DNA from: Rosa chinensis
Taxonomy: Eukaryota; Streptophyta; Magnoliopsida; Rosales; Rosaceae
Direction: 5' to 3'
Length of the DNA stretch: 64,000 nucleotides
Assembly: GCF_002994745.2 (NCBI RefSeq)
Contig: NC_037093.1
Location: forward strand, 33,581,884-33,645,883
Part shown: piece by piece, positions 34,881-46,228 of the stretch
Layout: each line of letters starts with the position of its first letter
Position numbering within the stretch: the first letter of the stretch is position 1
Notes under the pieces: model-generated
Databases searched by the model: none
Told to the model about the DNA's origin: nothing
Seen by the model: only the letters and a program-made list of their open reading frames with translations
Made by a program: the position numbers and the translations under genes

Positions 34881-35770
34881 TCATACAACAGATTTCTCAT
34901 ATATCAGACAATGGTTTTTTTTTTCAAAAAATAAGTCTTCTAATTTACTCTCACACAACAGAAAACACTAGAACTCCGTTGTCTGACAAGCTTAACAAAC
35001 TACAAATTCAAACAAGTTTTGTTGTATGAAGGCAGCGCCTCAACTGCTACGCAGCCTCGCCTGGCATCTACCTAGCTATCTGTCGAGCTATCACACAACA
35101 CTTATAACACATACCCGTTACCTGTGTGTTTCTCAGACAATTGTGTTCCACCTGTTAATGCTCAAAAAGTCTGGCGGCAGCCAAACTTTGGTCTAACGCT
35201 GGTCCGGCGGGCGGACCGCTACTCTGCCGATCTGAGGATTACTGCTAGCTGCCAAACACAAGACAGGGCGTTAGAGGGAGACCGCGTTGGGCGGTCTTCA
35301 ACTCTCCGATGCCTAAGTCAGTCAACGCATATAGGCAGCATAACAATAATGAGTAGTAAATGCGTAATTAATGAGGAGAGAGGAGAGGACCTTTTATAGG
35401 TGAGGAAGAGGATGATCTTCTCCTTGTTTTCGATGTGGGACTGATGTGCTTCAGTTCCCAGTTTTAGTAGCTTCTGATGCTAACTTGACACGGCGCGTGG
35501 TGGCGCGTCGGCGGTGCTTTGGGGTTGATCCGGGGCTCAGGCGGTAACCCGGCTAGCTGTCTTTACGCCAGTCACACATATGGTGGGCGTTGGTACCCCT
35601 GGCGGTACAATGAGCGTGGCTCATTATAGCTAATTATGCTTGCAAATGCACATGTATGTACACCACCGTTGTCTGAATTTTCAATAGACAATGGCTCGGT
35701 CTACAACGGTGGCACTCCAAATTAGATAACGATTTTCTCCCGTCGTCTATTAAGGTTTTTGGCATAGTGT
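34880..35770 (-). mobile_element. CACTA-type terminal region carrying a Copia-like solo LTR
   Basis: On the minus strand the region starts at about 35770 with CACTATGCCAAAAACC. It contains subterminal motifs (GTTGTCTGA, ACAACA) at about 34885-35030, 35090-35145 and 35668-35700, as in the element at 4250-4867. The opposite CACTA terminus was not found. The solo LTR at 35153-35662 is inserted in it. Confidence 0.6.
35153..35662 (+). mobile_element. Solo LTR, 510 bp, probably Copia type
   Basis: A perfect duplication CCACC flanks it (35148-35152 and 35663-35667). The ends are TGTTAATGCTC and ATGTATGTACA. A TATA-like CTTTTATAGG stretch lies at about 35390. It is far shorter and GC-richer than the other LTRs in the window. 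The Copia label is inferred from size and style only. Confidence 0.85.
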
Positions 35771-36412
35771 ATGCTTTCAACATCTTGATTGCTATGTTGC
35801 TTTTGTGAGATTGCTTAATTGATTTCGAATTACAGATATCTCTTGTATGCTTGTTTTATGTGGTTGCAAACATATAGGATTTGCATGTGATTGGAGATAG
35901 ATTTAGGTAAACAATTCACCTAATAGTTTTTTGAACTTATTTCAAAAGTAGTAAAGACTTTGGACAAAAGTCAAGATCAATTAAGAAGGATTGCAGTTAG
36001 AAAAGCTTTCTTGTACTAGGTTGTGCACTTGAGTTGACATTCTTTTTTTGTTCTTATTAAGTTGATTGTGTTCTTGATTAGCTAGCTTTCTAGACTATCA
36101 TTGCATGTTCAATAGGTTTAATTCAGGTGATTTCACTTAGATTAAATATATTCAAGGAAAGTAAAATATGGGAAATAGTTTGCTTTTAATGTTTCACATG
36201 CTCAACTTCTTTCTCATGACATAGACAATTGAGTGTAGGGAATATAACTTGTTTCATTCATATATTTGTGGTGGATTCCTTCTGTAAATCCCTCATTGTT
36301 TATATGTTTTACTTTAATTTCTGTATTACAAAACCTAAAACCCCATAATTTACGATTTCATAATTCTTTGATTCTTTATCTTTATATTTTGTGAATAATA
36401 CTATATACTATA
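35771..36412. other. No gene recognised
   Basis: This is A/T-rich intergenic sequence with scattered short open frames and no motif that could be assigned. Confidence 0.5.
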
Positions 36413-37394
36413 CTTTTTTTCTTTTGAAAGAGGGCCGGTGAGGCTACCCTCAAGCCTTGGTTAATGAAACCATAGAATTAATGTATTCTAACATGCACCA
36501 GTTAGCAAATAGTGCTCGATTGGGTACTCTATTTTCTTTGATAAAGTGGTTACATAACGAAATTAAAGATAGCTCTACTAAGGAGAAGCATCTTAACCAA
36601 TAGCGCAACTTTCCTACTATTTGCAATATGGAATAATATCTGGTGACTCTTCGTTTCATCTTGCCACTAGGAGGTTGTTTCAATTTAAAAACAAATAGCC
36701 GTCTCGCTAGGCTAGATAAGGCACACTGAATGTGCAAACCTAAACAATGCCCACATTCACCTACCATACTTGGATGGAGACTTATTGGAAACACTAAGCA
36801 AATTAACACTAGGGAAATAAACAACTTAAACTAAAAACCAGCAGAAACCCAGCAAAGTCCAGGCCCACAAAATTTTTTTCAGCCCATCTCTCCAAGCCCA
36901 AGTTAGCAGCTGCAACACCACCTTCATCTCGTCACCAAAACCACCTAATCACTACCCGTGTCGGATCCCCATCACCAATGTGCCTCCGCCGCAATTGAAC
37001 CATTGGCCGGCGGCACAAAGCAGTGTCGTCGCTACCCTGCCCTGCCTGAGTCCCCATCCGCAACGCACTGCCTCCCAAAAGACCTCCTGCCCCCACACCG
37101 CCAGTCTCAGGGCTCCACCCCATAACCACCCACAGATCCACGATGGATGTACACCAGATCCTACATTGTACGCCAAATCAACGGCAACCACCAAATAATC
37201 GAGCCATTAATCTCCTCCCTCTTTCCCCTATGGCGACATGTCTTTGTCCAGAGCCGGGTACGATCTGGCCCCTCTCCTACCCCACTCCACCGCTGTATCT
37301 CTTTCCCAGAAGCAGTCACTCCCTTTAGCACCGAGAAACAAATAACGACTCCTCCCGACCCTTGACTTTGAGCAATAGATTTGCACATAAAGCA
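36413..37394 (-). repeat. Retroposon-like segment ending in an A-run on the minus strand
   Basis: On the minus strand the sequence passes from a GC-rich part (about 36900-37330) to CTCACCGGCCCTCTTTC and then AAAAGAAAAAAAG at 36413-36430, the look of a LINE- or SINE-type 3' end. No coding domain was recognised. The LTR at 37400 is inserted at its upstream end. Confidence 0.45.
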
Positions 37395-37399
37395 AAACT

Positions 37400-40300
37400 T
37401 GATCGAGCTAATATTTTCTATGTTTTTAGTACATTTCTCTCTACATTTTGCTTAGTTATTCCTTTAACAATATCATTTCTGACTTAGTTTTGTGTTTTTA
37501 GGTAGAAATGAACTTCAAACGCAAGAAATGAGCTAAGAAGAGCTGGAAATGAAAGAAATGAAGGCAAGGAGGAAATGAGGCACAGAAATGGGAAAGAAAT
37601 GGAGAAATGGAAACCTTCTTAATCCAAAACAGGAAATCCCGGTTGAAGTAAGAATCCTAATGCAACTAGGAAAGAGCTCGGAAAAATGATGTTCGGAAAT
37701 GAGAAATGACAGAGTCCTAGTTGGACTAGGAAACCTGATGACACTAGGAGTCCTGGTGGTACTAGGAGATGCTGTGTCTTGAAGATGACTCAAGATAGTT
37801 CAAGATTGTTCTAGAATACTAAAGGAATTTCGGCAATGTTGATAATGGATTTCGAATTGGCCCATTTGGGGAAGTTTGGCCCTAAGTTTGAAGCATGTGA
37901 CGTGCAAATGGGTCTCCAGAATGTTCCTTGACGTCTTGAGGTATTCTTGGCCCATTAAGATTGCTTTTTGCCGTGATATATACAAGAGATACTTAAAGAT
38001 TTCGGCAAATATATTTTATGGGATTATTATTGGATTTTCTTGAGATTTTATGAGAGAAAATAGAGGAATAAGAATTGATTTATGACTCTACATACATGGA
38101 GGCCGAAATTGAGTCTAAGTACATGGAAGAATTCGGCAATAGAAGGTTACTTGCTCTCCAAGTTCATATGCCATTTTTCTATTTGTCGAAGTGATGCAAT
38201 TCAAGAGAAATTCAAGGGAACTATGAGCCCCGGAAAAATGTATTGAGCTTAAGTGAAATAGTTCGATAATTTACTTATCGATCTCGATAATCATCCAAGC
38301 GCTCAAGAAAGTTTTCAGAAATTTTCACACAGTGAAATCCTTGCTTTAAGAGTTGGATGATAAAGTATGCGACACGACGAGTTCATGGAAATTTTCGGGG
38401 AATTTTTCAGACAGAAGTATTTATAATGAATTTCCGAAGTTTGGAAATTATGGAAATTCATTTAAATAAAAAGAAAATTTCTGCAGTGCAATCCTAACCA
38501 TCCATAAATCCACCGCTTCATCCTAGCCATTAAAATAGTTTGAGCTTGGGGTTATAAATACCCTTTGATCAGATCAAGGATCGTGATCAATTGCTCCTAG
38601 AAAGCTCGAGAGAGCATCAGAGCTCCCTTACCTGGACACAATCGCAACCCGAGTGAGAAACCCAACCGAAGCGACGCCGTCCGACCACAGATCGACCACG
38701 CATGACCACCGATCTCTTCCTCTCGTCGTTGCCGTCACGACTGCAGTCTTCGATCGCTCATGCACCAGACGAGGAGGGAGAAACAACAGAGAGAATGTCT
38801 GACTGTTCTGGCAAATTCCAACAATTTCAGGCCACCGTCTAGGCCGCATTCGGTATTGAAATTCCTCCTCTTGCCTTTCTCTACACTTTAGATCAATTAG
38901 TCTTTGAAATTGATGGAGTTTTGCTGATTTCGTTTCTGGGTTTGGTCTCGGCTGCCGTGTTCTTCGACTCCGGCAACCTTTCCAGCTTTCCTTAGCTTGG
39001 TCTCGGCCTCGACTGCAACTGTAGATGAGGAATTAAGGAGCTTTCTGGGTTGTAGCACGAGGAATCATCAGTTCATCCCTTTCCCAGTCTCGGCAATGTG
39101 TTGAGCTTGGTTGCAGTTGATTTCCGAAGGTATAATTCCAAATCTTGAATTAAAAGGTTGCCCCTGTGATGAATTCGAAGTTGCGGTCTGAAGAGCTCTT
39201 GAATTATATCTGCCTTGGTATTATGGTTACTGTTGCCGGTTAAGTTTAGTTGAGTTTGGAAGATTATGTTGTGTTGGCTATGCGATGTACTTTGCATGTA
39301 CAGAGTGTGTGTTCATGTTTTGGTTGGAATTGGTGGAGTTGCGAATTGAGAAATTGTTCGAGTTGTGTTGTTCCGTTTGGAGTTTGGATAATGTTGAGGA
39401 ATCTGTGTTCAAGACTAGTAGTTGGCATTATAGTTTAAAATTGGAATTATATTGTGGGAAATGGCCTAAAGTAATATTAGGTGTTATGTGACGAAGTTAT
39501 TAAGTAAAGAAAAGAAAATAACATTTTGGGTGGCCTTAGTAATCGGGTGCACTCAATATATGTTTGGTCGATATCGTAATTTCAAGTGAATGTTCGATAA
39601 TCTAAGTTAATTATCGAACCTATCTCGATTGGTCAAATGTGGTCAAATTGGTCAACTCTTGGTCAAACCAGGAAAAGTTGGTTGGACGATCTATTAATCG
39701 TCGAGATTTCATATAATTGTTATTGTGATATTAACGGTCGAAATGTCGGAATCTAGGACTCCAGTTAACCGAGGAACGGAAGGTTCGCAACTCTTGGAGT
39801 ACGTGAAAGCAAGCACCAGAATCCAGGTAGGGATTCAGGACTCTTCTCGGTTGGTGATTTTCTTTTATATTTTATTAATGTGATGCATGATAAGTGGTAT
39901 GGGTTGGTTATGTAAAATGCAATGCATACTAACCAATTCGTGAGAAAATGTGTGATGGCTTGAGAGCGAAGGGTGGCTCTGACTTCCTTGGGTTCGATCC
40001 CCTTAACCTCCGGAGGGTTAGTTACGCCGGTCGTCCGGGTATTCCTATCGTAATAGCGGGCCCGGTACGTGTGTGTAGCTAGGTAGTGGACACTCTCGCT
40101 ACGCTTACCTGGTGATAAATTAATTTGAGGTAAGGTCGTGTAGTGGGTCTATGGGACCGGCCATCAGGTAATACTTGGTTTTGGCGCCGTATTTATTTAA
40201 GCATCATGCATCGGTTTTCAAGTTGAAAAACATTAAAGTTTGTCGTTCTTTTAAATATTTGGTTTAAATATGTTTTCATACTGGGCATCCCAAATAGTTG

Positions 40301-41963
40301 TTTATTGGTTTTGAGTCTAGTTGAGGTAGAGTTCCTGTTGAGCAGCGAGGACGAAAGCTCACCCCTACAACAGTATGGATGCAGGTACTGTGCACTAGTG
40401 ACGTGACAATGGCGGACGGAGCTGCGTGTGCAGAACAAGTTTGGTAAACCACCTTCTGGGCTTTATTCTGAGTTCCATTTCTCAAACTTTGTGTCCCGGA
40501 ACTTGCGTGAAACTATTCTTGAGTCAAATCTAGCTAAATTCTTATTCCTTAAATTTTGTACCTCTTGAGTGAGCATTCAGTTCAAGTCTAGACGAACAAA
40601 TTGAACCTAACGTTTCAAGGATTTCACCTCAAAAATATTTGTAGCTTCTGCTGTGTTTTGCAAAAAGTTTTCTAACAAAATGCCTAGCGGTTCTCTAGGA
40701 TGTAAATCGAGCGTTCGGTTTATGTTTTAGAGACTCGCGGCACTGTGACATGCTTAAGCTGGTGAGGTGCAGCTTGGGGCGTTACAGGAACCCTAGCCCT
40801 TGCCGTTCACTATATAAGGGAGGCTTTGTGAAGACATTCAACACACCAAAAAATTCAGAATCAAAAGCCATAAACACTCCCCTTTCTCTTCCAAGTTTCG
40901 GCAACTACAAGGAGTTCAAAGATCAAGACTGTGAAGCATCCATTCCTCCATTCTTCATCCTTGCCGTAGCTCTCCTCCATTCCATCACTTTTGAAGCTTC
41001 TTGCGTCCTTGAATATCAAAAAGTGTAACCATGAACACCATACTTTGTTTTCGGTTTTGTATAAAAATTCTATTTCGGGTTTTATTAAATTTCGATTTTG
41101 GTTTTCTTTCTTGGATTGATAATTTGCGATTACTTGTGTGGATGAAAGATTGAATTTAGATATGTGATTTCCAAATACTATGAAGCATGATTTTGGTTTT
41201 ACGTTTTCAAATTAAAAGTTGCGATTTCATTATGTTCTTGCATGATTGTTAATTTCGAACTTCAATCCCATCTTTTATGTGTTAATTGATCTTTGGATGC
41301 ATACTTAGGTTGATAAACATGTAATTGAATCCATATTAAGGTTCTAGCGTTCTAGGCTTTAATAAATTCGGTGGAAAACCTATAAATAATTAGGTGAATT
41401 AACAATGAGTTTTGCATGCTTGATTAGCATTCTAACTTGTGTTCTTGACTTGAATTGATCAAACTTTCATAATTCTTAATGCGTTATGAGTGTTTTTGTT
41501 AGTGATTAGCTACCACTAGTAATTGCATGATTAATAGGGTTAATTATGGTGCGTTCATCTAGTTAATCTAATTAAGGGAAGTAAAAAGAACTTATGCATG
41601 CGTCCGTGGTTTGTTCTTGATCGATTCTATGCTTGGATATATTTTGATTCATGATTGGATGTTTGAAACCTTGCCAATGTGTTAATAGTAGTTAATTGCA
41701 TGATAATTTCGTTCCATTCATTTAATTCTATTTGATTTTTGGTTTTGATGTGTCACGTGTATATTACTTAGTTGTTAGACAAAATAAATCTTAAACCCCC
41801 TCCTTATTTTCATAAATAATGTATAGATGTATTCTTTAATTTGTTTTGCTAACGTTTATTTTTCAGGAATTAATTAGGCCCTAATCCCCAGTTGAGAACG
41901 ATCCCTACTTATTCTTACTACATTGATAGGGTTTTAAATTGATACACTAATTTGTGTACGTCA
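37400..41963 (+). mobile_element. Solo LTR (about 2.0 kb) split by a second LTR
   Basis: A perfect duplication AAACT flanks it (37395-37399 and 41964-41968). The ends are TGATCGAGC and GTGTACGTCA. Its two halves, 37400-38221 and 40792-41963, join across the LTR at 38222. A CTATATAAGG box lies at about 40810 in the second half, followed by leader-like sequence. It differs from the other LTR families here. No protein is encoded. Confidence 0.88.
38222..40786 (+). mobile_element. Solo LTR, 2565 bp, nested in the 37400 LTR
   Basis: A perfect duplication GGAAC flanks it (38217-38221 and 40787-40791). It starts TATGAGCCCCGG, where the usual TG appears mutated to TA, and ends GGGGCGTTACA. TATAAATA is at 38553-38560, about 330 bp inside. 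Short inverted motifs crowd 39960-40170 (GAGC..GCTC, AACCTCCGGAGGGTT), where other LTRs of this group carry hairpin arrays. Confidence 0.88.
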
Positions 41964-41968
41964 AAACT

Positions 41969-42724
41969 CCTGTCCGGCAGCAACCCCTATATCCTGGCGA
42001 GGCCAAAGGCCATCACCAGCATAACAGCACAGCCGGACAGGGACGCACAAGACCAGCGAGTTTAGGAGCGCATTCTAGAGAGGAGTTGATTGATTTCTAT
42101 AGTTTTTGTTCTCCTATATACTGTACTTTAATTCTTTATTTGTTACGTGATTACTTGTGTACCCTCAATCATCGACTTGAACGATTTCTACTTATTCTAT
42201 ACTGATAATTGATATTTTTACAGAGTTAAATTGCTTGCTACTTTTAGCATATCAACGCTCCTTTTCAGAGTTTTGTGGAACTTGGCCAGATGCATAATGC
42301 AACTGACTTGTTGTAGTAGTGTTGTTGAATTATTTTAACTAAATTTTAAAAGTGGGCCAATCCTTTTAGCTGAAATTTCATCATCTTTGGCCTTTTCTAA
42401 AAATCATAGAAATCACCAAAATTAGATACCAAACTTTGCTAAAGTCAATTAATGAAAGGAATTGTGGAAATCTATGGCTTGACATATAATAATACCTAAA
42501 GAGAATTATCCCAAATATCTAGAGATGCGCGTACTGTGTTGGATATAGAATGCCACCCAAATCCTGTATGCTCTAATAAATAGAGAATTCAAGATGTAAA
42601 ATGGGAAGCCTATTAAATTTACCAGTGACCTGGTCAAGCGCAAATTGTTTACCTACTTGTGCAAACAATTCATCACCTTTCTCTACCCAAGTTTTTGCTT
42701 TGAAAGTAGTAGAAATTATTCTAT
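41969..42724. other. No gene recognised
   Basis: This stretch continues the sequence interrupted by the 37400 LTR. It has a short GC-richer part (about 41970-42080) and then A/T-rich sequence without recognisable coding regions. Confidence 0.5.
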
Positions 42725-42866
42725 GCACCGACGGTGTAAGTGAACCAACCCTTATAAAATAATCTCAACCCTTGAAATTTATTATCAACTTTATTTTTAA
42801 TAAACAAAAAGTGTATTTAATGCAATCTAACCATTCATTTTTGTTGGTGCAAGTGCACGACGGTGC
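42725..42866. mobile_element. Small MITE, 142 bp
   Basis: The inverted ends start GCACCGACGGTG and GCACCGTCGTGC (minus strand) and both continue to an ACCAAC stretch. The target duplication is unclear, so the class is open. Confidence 0.6.
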
Positions 42867-43179
42867 TCTGAATAATCTCTCTGAAAGTAGATGCCTGCAA
42901 TTCCCCTTTCTTCCTAGTTGAAAAAAAAAATGCCCTTTCTTCATATGTTCGTACAATATATTTCTTCTTTATTGTTAGATCAGTCAGCTGTTTTCTTTTC
43001 ATTATCATCATCAACATTCTTATTCTTGGCAGGGGCTATCTCCTGCTATTTTTTTAAGGGCCATCTACTAGAAAGAAAGGGAGGAAAACAATATCCTAAA
43101 GGTATTCTAAGTACTGTTGGTTTTGGGTAAATATAATATCTAGAATCTAGACTAAGTTTGGTAACTTATAAACTATAAA

Positions 43180-43241
<62 letters not shown>
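43180..43241. repeat. (AAT)n microsatellite
   Basis: About 20 uninterrupted AAT units lie in A/T-rich intergenic DNA. Confidence 0.95.
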
Positions 43242-43243
<2 letters not shown>

Positions 43244-43309
43244 TTAGAAAAGGTTTTGTGGTATAAGTTAGAGAGTAGCAGATATTATCACTTATACATG
43301 CATGGATTC

Positions 43310-44095
43310 ATGATTGCAGATTATGATCAAGCTTGACATCAGCGAAACCCAACTTTACAATTTAAAGACCTTCATATAATAGACCAAACAAATACAAATA
43401 AAACCACAGGGATTCATGATCGCAAATTATGGTCAAGCTTGACATCAGTAAAACTAAGGCTGTCAATGGGTCGTGTCGGGTTGAGTTCGTATATGGTCAA
43501 GGTATTTATCGTGTCATAGGAGACAAACCCAAACTCAACCCATTTAATAATCGTGTCAAAAATTTAAACCCAAATCCAACTTATTTATTAAACGGGTTAC
43601 CCGTTTCCAACTCATTTAACCCATTTAATAAATAGGTCATGTCGTGTTAGACAAAATGACCCATTTAAGAGTTAACAATGCGACCCATTTAACTAAAAAA
43701 ATGCATAAATTGATTAAATTCACTAAAAACTCCACAAGACGAAGAATATAAATAATAATATATAATTCATAAATAATTAAATCCAATGATTATAAAGCAA
43801 AATATTTCAAATTGTCTAATCCTATAATCAAATACTCCCAACTTCCAAAATTTCAAGATGAAGTATAGCATAATCGGGATATACAGGTTCACTTCGTGTT
43901 GGCAGGTTAACCCATGGCCAACCCATTTATTAAATGGGTCATATCGGATTGACCCACGGCTGACCCGCTTTTTAATCGTGCGGATTTCGAGTCGTGTTAT
44001 TGGGTCATGTAGAAATTAACAGCCCTAAGTAAAACCCAACTTCACAATTTAAAGACCTTCATATAATAGACCAAACAAATGCAAAGTAAACGAAA
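43310..44095. repeat. Tandem duplication of about 105 bp, second copy split by a hAT element
   Basis: The segment with GATTCATGATTGCAGATTAT, TCAAGCTTGACATCAG and ACCTTCATATAATAGACC occurs at about 43310-43410. It occurs again from about 43411, where it is split at 43454 and resumes at 44036. The duplication therefore predates the insertion. Confidence 0.85.
43455..44027. mobile_element. Non-autonomous hAT element, 573 bp
   Basis: A perfect 8-bp duplication AGTAAAAC flanks it (43447-43454 and 44028-44035). The ends are TAAGGCTGTCAAT and its near inverse ATTAACAGCCCTA. The interior is full of ACCCATTTAA / GGGTCAT-type repeats and has no transposase, typical of small hAT derivatives. Confidence 0.88.
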
Positions 44096-45651
44096 CAGTA
44101 AAAAAATAAATAAATAATAATAATAAATAAATAAAAATCTTACAAAACAAGTCAATTTAAAACAAAGCATAACCAAATTGAATGGAGATCACACACTGTT
44201 AATCAATAAGCCTTATACCCTAAAACATCTATAGGTATTCCAAAACTTAAACCTTAAAACACAAACCCTAAAACATACGCTCTCGTAATTTTCATCTAGA
44301 AAAGCGAATAGATTTCATGCAAAACTCATAGAGATTCTTATGAGAGCTTGGATTGATTACTTAAGAAATACATATTGTAGCAAGACGACGGTAACATTAG
44401 CTCCATACTTCAAATCGTTATATATATATATATTAGGGTTATATATATAGGGTTATATTGTCACGCCCCTGATTTTATACATAATAAATCGATATATAAC
44501 CCCATAATTACATATGCGTGAAATGTTCAGTCATCAATACAAAGTACTTAGAAACTTATTCCCTTTTAACCCAAGTACATATTGATACCCTGAACCCAGA
44601 AATTCTATATTGACTCGCCCCACAGAGTCACACAACGCACAAGTTTACCAATTAAATTGTCAACAACAAAATAAAATGTAAATACTCCTCAGAGCTCACT
44701 ACAAACGGAAGTCCCTATAACGGTAAGGTCACAAAATTGACTTATTACCGTTAAGCTGCAAGCACGCTACCTCAGCATCAGCCACGATCAACCTGACCTG
44801 CAGAAATAACCCCTACACCGTTGGAATGGTGTACCGGGTTGCCACACAACAAACCCGGTAAGCTTTTGCAAGCTCGTATGAGGAACTCAAAACAACTCAC
44901 ACCAATTCACGGGATGAAAGCCCACACAACTCACGCCAAACACGAGGAAAACCTTTCAACTTGAGAATAAGGAAAACATACCATGTTTTCCCAAAACAGT
45001 ACATTCTTTTCCCAAAAGAAACAATAAAGGTCACACCGTGACCAAATCATATAAATTGAAACTCTGACAATTAAATATGATAACCAAGTCCTCCCAGGAT
45101 ATTTAAAAGAAAGAATCCCCGAAACTCCCTTTTAAAACACGTACTTAAATCAACACAAGTCACCCCGTGACAAAATCATAATAATTGAAAACTCCGACAA
45201 TTAAATATGATACACAAGTCCTCCCAGGACATTTAAAAGAAAGAATCCCCGAAACTCCTTTTTAAAAACACGCACTCATGAGCATCATATAGCTTCCTGC
45301 TACCCCCCATGATGTACCAACAACAAATCAGTCCAACCTAGACACACAACACAACAACACAGATTCACCACGAAGCCACCAATACATGAATACATGTGTG
45401 TATATATATATATATCCCATAATATATATATGTACACACATAATCATTCACTCAGAAATGTCACCAATACATGAATACATATGTATATATATATATATAT
45501 ATATATATCCCATAATATATATATATATATATATGCACACACGTAATCATTCACTCAGAAATGCCATTAATATCATCTATAGTCACAGTTAATTCCATAA
45601 CTCAAAGACAACATGGTAACTAGACTCATAACACAGATAAATCATTGGTCA

Positions 45652-45840
45652 CCATCTGTGCTCGGTCACCATCTGTGACACATGATCTTCAGACCCCGTC
45701 TGGTCATGAAATCAAACATCAAGGTCACCGTTTGTGACTCTTGGTTTTCATACCCCGTCTGGTCTTAGAACCAACCGTTGGTCACCATCTGCAACCCATG
45801 CTTTTCAGAGCCCATTTGGTCTCAAGTCAACGTCAAGTAA
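45652..45840. repeat. Stem-loop repeats in the 44459 LTR
   Basis: Units alternate two forms: TCAC-CATCT-GTGA and longer hairpins with a constant ACCCCGTCTGGTC centre. In the latter the arms differ in pairs (CATGATC with GGTCATG near 45681, TTGGTT with AACCAA near 45741). Confidence 0.65.
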
Positions 45841-46092
45841 GTCACACCTGACTTAAAAACGTTACGACTATCTAGTTCCGGCTTTCCCCATCCCTGCTCA
45901 CCATCTGTGACCCTTGGTACAAGGACCAATACATTTAAAATGAGTCACACTTGACTCCAAAATGTAACATCAAACTCAATACTTTTCAAACAATAGAAAA
46001 CATCTTTTTCCACAATATTGTTTATATGAAAAGTCCCATTCAACAATAATATGAACCTATCATGCATATTATTCATCACACATCATCCACAA

Positions 46093-46135
<43 letters not shown>

Positions 46136-46228
46136 ATAAATATATATATACGTAGTCATTCGCTCAGGAATGCCTACTAATACCAACTATAGTTTGCAGT
46201 TAAATAATTAACGCCAAAATGATAATGG

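Noticed and set aside
36450..36824. 124-codon minus-strand frame
   Set aside because: It lies in a retroposon-like 3' region just before an A-run, with no recognisable motif.
37143..37365. Overlapping proline-rich frames near 37150
   Set aside because: The GC-rich retroposon segment opens several frames on both strands. None has family features.
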